A stretch of DNA of 13,351 bases from Bacillota bacterium (GCA_020059765.1 JAGVBM010000277.1:1-13351), one strand, 5' to 3'. Counted from the stretch's first letter, positions 1 to 6,391 are shown. The notes: a model not told the origin generated them from the letters alone. Program-made: numbers and translations.

Positions 1-18
1 GCACATTTCCTCACGCAT

Positions 19-273
19 TCAGTCTGTTTTAGGATCGCCTTGCAGGTGAACCAGAATTAAATCCTGCCCGATCTTCCGAATCGAGTTCCAGGTGAGGGTG
101 TATTCCTGCCGCTGTTTGCCGAAGGACAGCAGCGAACGATTGACAGGGAAAATTACCTGCTCGATTTTACCGGTGTCGATGTTGATGCACAGATCGGCCC
201 GTCCCAATTGACCGATTTTTTCACCGTTTTTCATATCCACGATTTCTCTCCCGACCAATTCGCTTAATCTCAT
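19..273 (-). CDS. ymxH: YlmC/YmxH family PRC-barrel protein, sporulation-associated
   Basis: This 84-residue protein begins MRLSELVGREIVDMKNGEKI, which matches my memory of B. subtilis YmxH (MRLSEL.GKEIVDVK...). The family is a single small PRC-barrel domain, all beta, with no known catalytic activity. YlmC/YmxH proteins are annotated as sporulation-related and their biochemical role is not established. An upstream in-frame ATG at 282 would add three residues, but it abuts the GGAAAGGG ribosome-binding stretch (283-290). The ATG at 273 has 9-base spacing and fits the family N-terminus, so I chose it. It follows dut after a 284-base gap full of inverted repeats, so it may have its own promoter. 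In B. subtilis the homologue follows mlpA directly; here dut lies between. The TGA stop is at 19-21, and only 18 bases remain downstream. Confidence 0.9.
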   Translation of the reverse strand: MRLSELVGREIVDMKNGEKIGQLGRADLCINIDTGKIEQVIFPVNRSLLSFGKQRQEYTLTWNSIRKIGQDLILVHLQGDPKTD

Positions 274-308
274 CGCCGACATCCCTTTCCTATACAGGTT
301 TCGTTATT

Positions 309-333
309 TTTTATGCCTGGCAGCAGGCAAAAA
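309..333. repeat. Inverted repeat IR1 (TGCCTG / CAGGCA)
   Basis: TGCCTG at 314-319 and CAGGCA at 324-329 are perfect complements with a GCAG loop. The stem continues as T/A pairs on both sides after one mismatch. Because T residues precede and A residues follow the hairpin on either strand, it lacks the T-tail of an intrinsic terminator. It sits about 40 bases upstream of the ymxH start, inside the likely leader. Confidence 0.6.
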
Positions 334-345
334 GTCCATAAAGAA

Positions 346-389
346 AACTTGGCTTCGCCAAACCTTTAGGCGCAGGCGAAGCCAAAGTT
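346..389. repeat. Inverted repeat IR2 (TGGCTTCGCC / GGCGAAGCCA)
   Basis: Arms 350-359 (TGGCTTCGCC) and 375-384 (GGCGAAGCCA) are a perfect 10-base inverted repeat with a 15-base loop. AACT at 346-349 and AGTT at 386-389 add four more pairs past a single bulged A. It is followed within 10 bases by IR3. Confidence 0.75.
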
Positions 390-393
390 CTTT

Positions 394-421
394 CCCGCCC
401 AAATGCAAGCATTTGGGCGGG
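394..421. repeat. Inverted repeat IR3, 13-base perfect arms
   Basis: Arms CCCGCCCAAATGC (394-406) and GCATTTGGGCGGG (409-421) are perfectly complementary over 13 bases with only two bases between them. This would form a very stable hairpin in RNA or a cruciform in DNA. Neither flank carries a T-run in the direction of transcription. It is the most perfect palindrome in the window. Confidence 0.85.
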
Positions 422-435
422 GACCCTTGTTGTCC

Positions 436-479
436 TTATACTTGTTACCCTGAAAACTTATAAATTCTAACAAGTATAA
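436..479. repeat. Inverted repeat IR4, 12-base perfect arms around 20 bases
   Basis: Arms TTATACTTGTTA (436-447) and TAACAAGTATAA (468-479) are perfect 12-base complements enclosing 20 AT-rich bases. The arrangement looks like short terminal inverted repeats of a tiny repeat element, or an AT-rich hairpin. I see no second copy in this window. Confidence 0.75.
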
Positions 480-494
480 AGAAATACGGCCCGC

Positions 495-527
495 ACGCGA
501 AACGTCCATTGCCATGGCATTTCGCGT
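495..527. repeat. Inverted repeat IR5 with nested TGCCATGGCA palindrome
   Basis: ACGCGAAA (495-502) pairs with TTTCGCGT (520-527), and two further flanking pairs follow one mismatch. The interior holds the perfect 10-base palindrome TGCCATGGCA (510-519). It lies just downstream of the dut stop codon in the direction of transcription. Confidence 0.65.
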
Positions 528-557
528 ACGAACCGTTCCGTCACTTTCTTCCATCAG

Positions 558-1019
558 TCATTTTCCCGTCGATCCGAATCCGCCGGAACCGCGCTCCGTT
601 TCAGCCAGTTCCTCTATAACAGCCAGTTCTGCCTGTATGATCGGCATAATCACCAATTGCGCGATTCGGTCACCCGGTTGTATCACATAGTCCTGTTCTT
701 CCTGATTAAATAGGACACACTGAATTTCACCCGTATAATCGCTGTCGATCACACCCACAGAATTGGCCATATTGATTCCGTGCTTGGCGGCAAGACCGCT
801 GCGCGGGAAAACCAAAGCCACATAGTTTTCGGACGGCAATTGAATGGCGATGCCGGTGGGAATTCGTGCCTTGCCTCGTCCGGGAATGAGTACAGGCTCT
901 TCGATGCATGCGCAAAGATCCATTCCCGCCGCCCCTTTTGTTGCATAATAGGGAAGCGGAATCTGCTCCCCGATCAACGGGGACATTTTTTTCACATGAA
1001 CCCGCAAGTTGTTGTTCAC
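558..1019 (-). CDS. dut: Deoxyuridine 5'-triphosphate nucleotidohydrolase (dUTPase)
   Basis: This 153-residue cytoplasmic enzyme hydrolyses dUTP to dUMP and pyrophosphate, keeping uracil out of DNA and supplying dUMP for thymidylate synthesis. All five motifs of the homotrimeric dUTPase family are visible in order: AAGMDL (30-35), PRSGLA, GVIDSDYTGEI with the catalytic aspartate, RIAQLVI, and the glycine-rich C-terminal ERGSGGFGSTGK that closes over the nucleotide. The length is normal for the family. I chose the GTG at 1019 because AGGAG lies about 6 bases upstream and the protein then begins close to the first beta strand. A longer frame back to 1076 would overlap mlpA and add 19 residues unlike the family. 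It starts 28 bases after the mlpA stop, so the two are probably co-transcribed. The gene is not at this position in B. subtilis. Confidence 0.95.
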   Translation of the reverse strand: MNNNLRVHVKKMSPLIGEQIPLPYYATKGAAGMDLCACIEEPVLIPGRGKARIPTGIAIQLPSENYVALVFPRSGLAAKHGINMANSVGVIDSDYTGEIQCVLFNQEEQDYVIQPGDRIAQLVIMPIIQAELAVIEELAETERGSGGFGSTGK

Positions 1020-1047
1020 AGTTTTCTCCTCTATCCATTCATCAAAC

Positions 1048-2289
1048 TCAGAATGTCGATATTGACAGATCGTCAAAGGGTCCGATTGCGGTCATCGTCA
1101 TTGAGGATCCGCAAACTTTTTTCGCCACATCGTTAATGGACTCCAACGACACTTCGTTGATGCGGTTGATCGTATCGTCCAGCGAAACCCGTTTGCCCAA
1201 GAGCAGCTCGTTTTTTCCCAAGCGGCTCATCCGGGAACTGGTGCTCTCGAGCGATAACATTAACGATCCTTTGACCTGATCTTTTGCCTTTTGCAATTCT
1301 GCCGCCGTCACGCCGTCGCGCGACAGCTCGGACAATATTCTGCCGATCAAATTGATCACATCCTGGGCTTGTTCCGGTGAAGTTCCTGTATATACTCCGA
1401 AGTTTCCGCCATCGCGATAGGCGGAATAAAAACTGTATACCGAATAGGCCAGGCCTCGTTCTTCGCGAATTTCCTGAAACATTCTTGAACTGGAAGTACC
1501 GCCGACTATGTTGTTCAACAAAAGCAGTGCGTGCAATCGGGAATCATCATAGGCAAAGCCGGGAGCCGCCAGACAAATGTAGGCTTGTTCGGTAGATTTG
1601 TTGCGAATTTGTTTATCGGCTTTAAAAACGGGCGGATTTTGTACAAATTCCGCTCGTTTACCCTGCAAGCCGGAAAAATACTGCTCCGCCGCCGCTTGCA
1701 CGTCATTGAATTTCACATTGCCGGCCACGGCCAATACCATGTTGTCAGGCGTATAATGCTGCTGCAAAAACGCCACCATGTCGTCTCGGGTAAAGGCAAG
1801 CAGATTGCCTTCCGGACCGAGTACGCTGTATCCCAACCTATGATTGGGATACATGGTCGATGCCAGCAAATCATGGATCTGGTCGTCAGGCGTATCTTCG
1901 TACATTTTGATTTCCTCGATAATCACTTTTCTTTCTTTCGCCAATTCTTCGGAGGCAAGTTTCGAATTGGTCAACATATCAGCCAATGTTTGTAATGCCA
2001 ATTGGAAGTGTTCATCGAGAACTTTTGCATAGTAACAGGTATATTCTTTCGAAGTAAATGCATTCACATGCCCGCCGATGCCGTCAAACAACTCGGCAAT
2101 CTGTCGCGCACTAAGGCTTTCCGTACCTTTAAACATCATGTGTTCAATAAAATGTGACATCCCGTTAGTATGTTGGTTTTCATCACGGGAACCGGTCCCG
2201 ATCCAAATCCCCAAAGAAACGGAACGGACGGAAGAAATTTCTTCCACAACAAGTCTCATGCCGTTTGACAATCTCGCTTGATAAAACAA
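1048..2289 (-). CDS. mlpA: M16 family zinc peptidase (MlpA/YmxG type)
   Basis: This 413-residue protein belongs to the pitrilysin/mitochondrial processing peptidase family M16. The inverted zinc motif HxxEH is intact (H46-F-I-E49-H50), and the third ligand is probably E126 in VIIEEI, 76 residues after H50, the usual spacing. The C-terminal half carries the conserved GLAYSVYS stretch. It is about the length of B. subtilis MlpA, an M16 protein of poorly defined substrate encoded downstream of pnp. The family cleaves short or partly unfolded peptides in a clamshell chamber. A start at ATG 2295 would put AGGAGG (2296-2301) directly against the codon. The TTG at 2289 has 6-base spacing and places the N-terminus exactly level with B. 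subtilis MlpA (10 residues to the conserved NG), so TTG is preferred. Confidence 0.93.
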   Translation of the reverse strand: MFYQARLSNGMRLVVEEISSVRSVSLGIWIGTGSRDENQHTNGMSHFIEHMMFKGTESLSARQIAELFDGIGGHVNAFTSKEYTCYYAKVLDEHFQLALQTLADMLTNSKLASEELAKERKVIIEEIKMYEDTPDDQIHDLLASTMYPNHRLGYSVLGPEGNLLAFTRDDMVAFLQQHYTPDNMVLAVAGNVKFNDVQAAAEQYFSGLQGKRAEFVQNPPVFKADKQIRNKSTEQAYICLAAPGFAYDDSRLHALLLLNNIVGGTSSSRMFQEIREERGLAYSVYSFYSAYRDGGNFGVYTGTSPEQAQDVINLIGRILSELSRDGVTAAELQKAKDQVKGSLMLSLESTSSRMSRLGKNELLLGKRVSLDDTINRINEVSLESINDVAKKVCGSSMTMTAIGPFDDLSISTF

Positions 2290-2295
2290 TGACAT

Positions 2296-2301
2296 CCTCC
2301 T
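2296..2301 (-). promoter_or_regulatory. Shine-Dalgarno AGGAGG that decides the mlpA start
   Basis: A perfect AGGAGG lies on the minus strand immediately before an ATG (2295) and 6 bases before the in-frame TTG (2289). Zero spacing is not workable for initiation, so TTG is the more likely start codon. Confidence 0.7.
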
Positions 2302-2320
2302 CTAACCTGCACTTCAATTA

Positions 2321-2349
2321 ACTATATCAAAGGAGAAGAGTTCCTACAA
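2321..2349 (-). promoter_or_regulatory. Putative sigma-A promoter upstream of mlpA-dut
   Basis: On the minus strand TATAGT (2326-2321) is preceded by TG plus one base, forming an extended -10 (TGATATAGT). Seventeen bases upstream is TTGTAG (2349-2344), a weak -35. Transcription would start near 2314, giving a leader of roughly 25 bases before the TTG start. The match is moderate and the assignment is inferred from consensus alone. Confidence 0.45.
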
Positions 2350-2350
2350 C

Positions 2351-2375
2351 GCATTATTCGAATGCATTATTCGAA
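2351..2375. repeat. Tandem direct repeat of 12 bases (period 13) over the ylxY stop codon
   Basis: GCATTATTCGAA occurs at 2351-2362 and again at 2364-2375, separated by one base. On the minus strand the first copy encodes the last residues of YlxY and its TAA stop (2369-2367), and the second lies just after the stop. It looks like a small tandem duplication. Confidence 0.7.
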
Positions 2376-3305
2376 CGGTCGAATCGGGGACAACAGCTCG
2401 CTGACCGTAACCAGTTGGAACCCTTTTTCTTTCAGGCTTGGTACTAAAGTACGCAATGCTTCAACGGTTGGTTCGGTGGGATGCATTAATACCAAGGCTC
2501 CGTTCTTGGCATTCGGGAGAATCCGCCGGATGATCTGCTCTTTCGGCGGACGTCGCCAGTCTACCGTATCCAGCGTCCACAAAACGGTTCCCATATTTTG
2601 TTTCTTGGCAAGCTTGACGGTGACATCATTAAAAGAGCCAGACGGAGGTGCAAACCATTGGCTGATAACGCCCAGCCGTTTGCGAATCTCTTCCTGGGTG
2701 CGGACAATCTGCTCCCGTTGTTTGGTTGCCGGCAAAGCCGCCATGTCGGGATGGGAATAGGCGTGATTGCCAATTTCGTGCCCCGACGCCACGATCTGTT
2801 GGGCGATCGTTTCATTTTTGCTCAACCAGGAGCCGTCCAGAAAAAATGTCGCTTTCACTTGATTGTCATGCAAAATTTTCAAAATGTGTTCGATGAATTC
2901 ACTTCCCCAGGCTACGTTGACCATCAAGGCGATCTGCTTTTTTACCGGATTTCCTTGATAAATCGGCAGCGGTTCGAGATCTTTCATGCCAATCTTCGGC
3001 GGAATCTGCCGATACACGAGCGGGATGGAAGCGGTTCTTCCTCCGGTGTTAATTCGCTTCCACGTTTCCTCCTGATCTACTTCGACACCGTTAACTTCCG
3101 GAATGACGTTTCGCTTCCCCGCCGTGTTGATTAATGCGTCGATTGGTTCTTTACGATGCCGGGCAGCCAGTTTTGCCAATTCTTCACGGGTAATTGAAGA
3201 AGAAGCAGAGATTTGTGCATGGGAGCGGCGAACGACCGGGTGTGCTGCAGACATGATGACGGATCCCAATAAAACAACCAGCAATCCTGTCGCGATCGAT
3301 TTCAT
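2367..3305 (-). CDS. ylxY: YlxY-type NodB-like polysaccharide deacetylase family protein (sporulation-associated)
   Basis: This 312-residue protein starts with a short positive N-terminus and hydrophobic stretch (about residues 4-21), a probable signal peptide or anchor, so the domain should face the outside. The NodB-homology domain covers roughly 122-305. The first motif, normally TFDDG with catalytic and metal-binding aspartates, reads VNVAWG (129-134). The zinc-binding H(A)YSHP (181-186) is intact. The third motif is APPSGS (219-224), lacking the usual arginine. LDTVDW (245-250) and LMHPT (273-277) follow. B. subtilis YlxY has the same VNVAWG and APPSGS as I recall, so this is a family trait, not damage. 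Deacetylase activity is therefore doubtful. AGGAGG (3318-3313) with 7-base spacing supports the ATG at 3305. It lies between the pnp terminator and mlpA, as in B. subtilis. Confidence 0.92.
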   Translation of the reverse strand: MKSIATGLLVVLLGSVIMSAAHPVVRRSHAQISASSSITREELAKLAARHRKEPIDALINTAGKRNVIPEVNGVEVDQEETWKRINTGGRTASIPLVYRQIPPKIGMKDLEPLPIYQGNPVKKQIALMVNVAWGSEFIEHILKILHDNQVKATFFLDGSWLSKNETIAQQIVASGHEIGNHAYSHPDMAALPATKQREQIVRTQEEIRKRLGVISQWFAPPSGSFNDVTVKLAKKQNMGTVLWTLDTVDWRRPPKEQIIRRILPNAKNGALVLMHPTEPTVEALRTLVPSLKEKGFQLVTVSELLSPIRPFE

Positions 3306-3350
3306 TTCGATCCCTCCTGATCCGAATATACCCTTAGCATGCGCATTCGG

Positions 3351-3380
3351 CCGGGATCGCCATTCCCGGGATCGCCATTC
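3351..3380. repeat. Perfect tandem duplication of a 15-base unit upstream of ylxY
   Basis: The unit CCGGGATCGCCATTC occurs at 3351-3365 and again, identically, at 3366-3380. It lies in the 127-base gap between the pnp terminator and ylxY, 46 bases upstream of the ylxY start. The junction creates a CCCGGG palindrome. Confidence 0.85.
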
Positions 3381-3432
3381 ATGTGTGCTGCAGTACAGAT
3401 ACTCAAGTGGAACTCAACCTTGCTCTTTGACT

Positions 3433-3462
3433 AAAAAAAGAGCCAGTAGGCTGACTCTTTTT
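3433..3462 (-). terminator. Intrinsic terminator of pnp
   Basis: On the minus strand a 12-base-pair stem (arms 3462-3451 and 3446-3435, with one G-U pair) closes a 4-base loop (3450-3447) and runs into a U-rich stretch of seven. It begins 4 bases after the pnp TAA stop. The AAAAAG/CUUUUU ends would extend the stem and also supply the U-tract. This is a textbook intrinsic terminator, so ylxY and the genes after it probably need their own promoter. Confidence 0.9.
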
Positions 3463-3466
3463 CGGA

Positions 3467-5692
3467 TTATTTCTGTTCTTCGTTATGTCGGCGAGGACGA
3501 TGGTCACGATCGCGATGATCCCGATCCCGATGCGGGCGATTCTCCCGATCTTTGCGCGGACCGGCAGGTGTAGGATCTTCCGGCGGTTCCCCGCGCAGTT
3601 CACGCAGGGCTGCTCTGCGTGACAGATTGATCCGTCCCTGTGGGTCGATCTCCGTCACCTTTACCATAATCTCGTCTCCCACCTTGACGACATCTTCCGT
3701 CTTCTCGACCCGTTCTTCCGCCAGATGAGAAATATGAACCAGCCCTTCTTTACCGGGCAGCACTTCCACGAACGCTCCGTATTTCTCGGTTCGGGTGACA
3801 CGTCCGTTATAGATGACGCCTACTTCGACTTCGCGGACAATGCCTTCGATAATCGATTTCGCCTTCTCACCCGCTGCCAAATCTGAGGTGGCGATAAACA
3901 CGCGGCCATCCTGTTCGATATCGATCTTTACACCGGTTTCTTCAATAATTTTATTAATCACCCGTCCGCCTGGTCCAATGACTTCCCGGATCTTGTCCGG
4001 ATGAATCTTCAGGGTGATGATACGCGGAGCATACTTGGACAATTCAGAGCGAGGCACATCAATCGCTTCCAACATCTTGCCAAGGATAAGCATCCGTCCC
4101 CGGTGTGCTTGTTCCAGAGCCTCTTCTAAAATTTGACGATTCAGACCTTTAATCTTAATATCCATTTGCAACGCCGTGACGCCTTTTTCGGTACCTGCCA
4201 CCTTGAAGTCCATGTCGCCCAAATGGTCTTCCATACCTTGAATATCGGTCAAAACCGCATATTGCTCTCCTTCGGCCACAAGTCCCATCGCAACACCGGC
4301 AACCGGTGCTTTGATCGGAACACCGGCATCCATCAATGCCATGCAGGAGGCACAAATACTTGCTTGCGACGTCGAACCGTTGGATTCCAACACTTCCGAA
4401 ACCAAACGGATCGTATACGGAAACTCTTCTTCCGAAGGAATGATCGCATCAAGCGCACGTTCCCCCAGGGCGCCGTGGCCAATTTCACGTCGGCCGGGCG
4501 GGCGCAGAGGACGAGCTTCTCCAACTGAGAACGGCGGAAAGTTATAGTGGTGCATAAACCGTTTGCTTTCCTCCAGATCCAAACCATCCAAAATTTGCAC
4601 ATCGCCAAGCGCTCCCAAAGTACAGATCGACAACGCTTGGGTTTGTCCGCGGGTAAACAGGCCGGAACCATGAGTTCTCGGAAGCACTGCCACTTCCGTG
4701 GTAATCGGACGTACTTCATCCAACGCCCGTCCGTCGGGACGGATCTTGTCAAAAATAATGGCTCGTCTGACTTCTTCTTTCACGATGATGTATAAAATTT
4801 CCTTCATATCGGAAATTTGCTCATCTGTCAGCTCCGGATTCTGTTCTTGAAAATGAAGCATCGTTTCCGCTTTGACCGCGTTAATCGCTTCCTCGCGCGC
4901 CTGTTTGTCGTGCGTGCGAATTGCAGATTTCAACTTGTCGGTCGCAAATTCGCGAACTGCCTCATCCAGTACATGGTCGACCGCATGCAGAACAACGTCC
5001 ATTTTCGGTTTGCCGACTTCCCGTTGGATTTCTTCCTGGAACGCAACAAGCTTCTTGATCTCCTCATGACCGTACATGATCGCTTCCAGCATCACATCTT
5101 CGGGAACTTCATTGGCCCCCGCTTCCACCATGACAATCGCGTCTTTGCTGCCGGCAACGGTCAAGTGCAAGTCGCTTGACGCTTCTTGTTCCACGGAGGG
5201 ATTAATCATAAACTCTCCGTCAATTCGTCCGACAATTACGCCCGCAATCGGCCCCTCAAACGGTACGTCGGAAATCATCAGAGCACAGGATGTTCCGATC
5301 ATCGCGGCAATTTCAGGTGCGCAGTCTTGATCCACCGACATGACAATGTCGACAATTTGCACGTCGTTCCGGAATCCTTCGGGGAACAACGGACGAATCG
5401 GCCGGTCGATCAAACGACTGGCAAGGATGGCCTTTTCAGAGGGACGGCCTTCCCGCTTGATAAAACCGCCCGGAATTTTCCCCACTGAATATAGACGTTC
5501 TTCATAGTTGACCGTCAATGGAAAAAAGTCGAGATCCTTCGGTTCTTTTGATGCGGTTACCGTACAAAGCACCGCTGTGTCCCCATAACGGACCATCACC
5601 GATGCGTTGGCTTGTTTGGCGAGTTTACCTGTTTCGATAACCAATTTGCGCCCGCCCAAGTCAGTTTCATATGTATGATGCATCTTAGGCAT
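3467..5692 (-). CDS. pnp: Polyribonucleotide nucleotidyltransferase (PNPase)
   Basis: This 741-residue enzyme degrades RNA 3' to 5' by phosphorolysis, releasing nucleoside diphosphates, and works as a cytoplasmic trimer in mRNA decay. The domain order is complete: RNase PH core 1 (about 12-145), all-helical linker, RNase PH core 2 (about 320-545) with the conserved GDMDFKV aspartates D493 and D495, KH domain with the GPGG loop (about 572-575), and S1 domain (about 625-692). The tail (about 695-741) is very polar and contains two HRDRD units followed by arginine-rich residues, longer and more basic than B. subtilis PNPase as I remember it. AGGAGG (5702-5697) is 4 bases from ATG 5692; an internal ATG at 5683 is possible but is 13 bases away. 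It sits between the rpsO and pnp terminators. Confidence 0.98.
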   Translation of the reverse strand: MPKMHHTYETDLGGRKLVIETGKLAKQANASVMVRYGDTAVLCTVTASKEPKDLDFFPLTVNYEERLYSVGKIPGGFIKREGRPSEKAILASRLIDRPIRPLFPEGFRNDVQIVDIVMSVDQDCAPEIAAMIGTSCALMISDVPFEGPIAGVIVGRIDGEFMINPSVEQEASSDLHLTVAGSKDAIVMVEAGANEVPEDVMLEAIMYGHEEIKKLVAFQEEIQREVGKPKMDVVLHAVDHVLDEAVREFATDKLKSAIRTHDKQAREEAINAVKAETMLHFQEQNPELTDEQISDMKEILYIIVKEEVRRAIIFDKIRPDGRALDEVRPITTEVAVLPRTHGSGLFTRGQTQALSICTLGALGDVQILDGLDLEESKRFMHHYNFPPFSVGEARPLRPPGRREIGHGALGERALDAIIPSEEEFPYTIRLVSEVLESNGSTSQASICASCMALMDAGVPIKAPVAGVAMGLVAEGEQYAVLTDIQGMEDHLGDMDFKVAGTEKGVTALQMDIKIKGLNRQILEEALEQAHRGRMLILGKMLEAIDVPRSELSKYAPRIITLKIHPDKIREVIGPGGRVINKIIEETGVKIDIEQDGRVFIATSDLAAGEKAKSIIEGIVREVEVGVIYNGRVTRTEKYGAFVEVLPGKEGLVHISHLAEERVEKTEDVVKVGDEIMVKVTEIDPQGRINLSRRAALRELRGEPPEDPTPAGPRKDRENRPHRDRDHRDRDHRPRRHNEEQK

Positions 5693-5787
5693 GAAGCCTC
5701 CTTCCTCTGTCTGTACAAAGTTTGCTTACATAGTGGCTTATCCATGTACATTTCGGCATATGGTTAGTATTTCCTGCTTTCGTTCAC

Positions 5788-5818
5788 AAAAAACAAGAAG
5801 CGGAGGGTTCCCCGCTTC
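5788..5818 (-). terminator. Intrinsic terminator between rpsO and pnp
   Basis: GAAGCGG (5818-5812) pairs with CCGCTTC (5803-5797) on the minus strand around an 8-base loop. It is followed by TTGTTTTTT. It starts 6 bases after the rpsO stop. Pnp may rely on readthrough or on a promoter in 5693-5787, where I could not pick out a convincing one. Confidence 0.85.
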
Positions 5819-5824
5819 CTTTGG

Positions 5825-6091
5825 TTACTTGCGCAGACCCAGTTTTTCGACAACTGCGCGATAACGGTTGATATCCTTCTTGCGAAGGTAATTTAACAAG
5901 TTACGACGATGTCCGACCATTTTCAAAAGACCGCGGCGAGAATGGTGGTCTTTCTTGTGGACACGCAAATGATCATTCAAATAGTTGATTTTGTTGGTCA
6001 AAATCGCAATTTGAACTTCAGGTGATCCTGTGTCGTTTTCGTGCACCTTGAACTGTTCGATCAGAGTTTGTTTTTGTTCGGTTGTCAACAT
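5825..6091 (-). CDS. rpsO: 30S ribosomal protein S15
   Basis: This 88-residue protein has the standard S15 sequence: MLTTEQKQTLIEQF, then HENDTGSPEVQIAILT, the loop with HKKDHHSRRGLL, and the end RYRAVVEKLGLRK. S15 is a primary 16S rRNA binding protein that organises the h20-h21-h22 junction of the small subunit platform. The ATG at 6091 has a near-perfect AAAGGAGGT ribosome-binding site (6109-6101) with 9-base spacing. A longer frame back to 6172 would add 27 residues absent from the family. The rpsO-pnp pair is conserved across bacteria. In several bacteria S15 represses its own mRNA through a structured leader; the 77-base leader here could do so (see finding). Confidence 0.97.
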   Translation of the reverse strand: MLTTEQKQTLIEQFKVHENDTGSPEVQIAILTNKINYLNDHLRVHKKDHHSRRGLLKMVGHRRNLLNYLRKKDINRYRAVVEKLGLRK

Positions 6092-6100
6092 AGCTGCGAC

Positions 6101-6109
6101 ACCTCCTTT
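6101..6109 (-). promoter_or_regulatory. Strong Shine-Dalgarno of rpsO
   Basis: AAAGGAGGT lies 9 bases before the rpsO ATG, the best match to the 16S 3' end in the window. Its GAGGTG portion (6105-6100) is complementary to CACCTC at 6147-6142 in the same leader. Confidence 0.8.
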
Positions 6110-6168
6110 GATTGTTGTATCCCCACAGCCCAGAAACCGTCGAGGTGGAACGGAATCCATGCCATGGT

Positions 6169-6390
6169 TCATTTTCCGATGACGGTTATGACCAATCTCC
6201 CTTGCGCAATGTCTTTCGCCACAATATCGAATGTGCGTCCAGAAACCGAGAAAAAACCGCGAAAACGGGTCGCTACGGGAACATTGCCGGGGATTTGTTT
6301 GGCGGCACGCATAATGTCATCCACGCCAATCCCTCGCTGTCGCTCTTCATGAAGCCTCTGCTTGGCATGAACAGTGACAATGATCTTCAT
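6169..6390 (-). CDS. Small uncharacterised protein resembling DUF4258/RelE-like fold
   Basis: This 73-residue protein begins MKIIVTVHAKQRLHEERQRG. An N-terminal strand leading into HAxxRLxxERxxGIxxxDIxxA and ending in a strand of the form GRLVITVIGK resembles small DUF4258 proteins, which have a RelE-like alpha/beta layout and often occur in toxin-antitoxin-type pairs. That resemblance is from memory and low in information; no catalytic residues can be assigned. Its ATG is one base after the TGA of the preceding small gene and has only a weak GCGGAA ribosome-binding sequence, so translation is probably coupled. A longer frame back to 6492 would overlap that gene and was rejected. It is followed by rpsO after 77 bases. 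It is not part of the usual ribF-rpsO arrangement. Confidence 0.65.
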   Translation of the reverse strand: MKIIVTVHAKQRLHEERQRGIGVDDIMRAAKQIPGNVPVATRFRGFFSVSGRTFDIVAKDIAQGRLVITVIGK

Positions 6391-6391
6391 G

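Larger units (their letters stand above)
274..557. other. Non-coding gap between dut and ymxH, rich in inverted repeats
   Basis: This 284-base stretch is the longest gap in the window. I see no convincing gene in it. A 62-codon minus-strand open frame (366-554) has no good ribosome-binding site and no recognisable sequence. It contains at least five inverted repeats packed between 309 and 530, listed separately. None is followed by a T-run on the minus strand, so they do not look like ordinary intrinsic terminators. I found no strong sigma-A promoter for ymxH; a weak TTGCCT (-35) with an AT-rich -10 region overlaps the hairpin nearest ymxH. Confidence 0.8.

Noticed and set aside
394..421. IR3 as an intrinsic terminator of dut
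   Set aside because: There is no T-run after the hairpin on the minus strand; the following bases are AAAGAAC.
366..554. 62-codon minus-strand open frame in the dut-ymxH gap
   Set aside because: It runs through the inverted repeats, has no good ribosome-binding site and no recognisable sequence.
5693..5787. Promoter for pnp in the gap after the rpsO terminator
   Set aside because: Several AT-rich hexamers are present, but none pairs with a -35 at acceptable spacing, so I did not list one.
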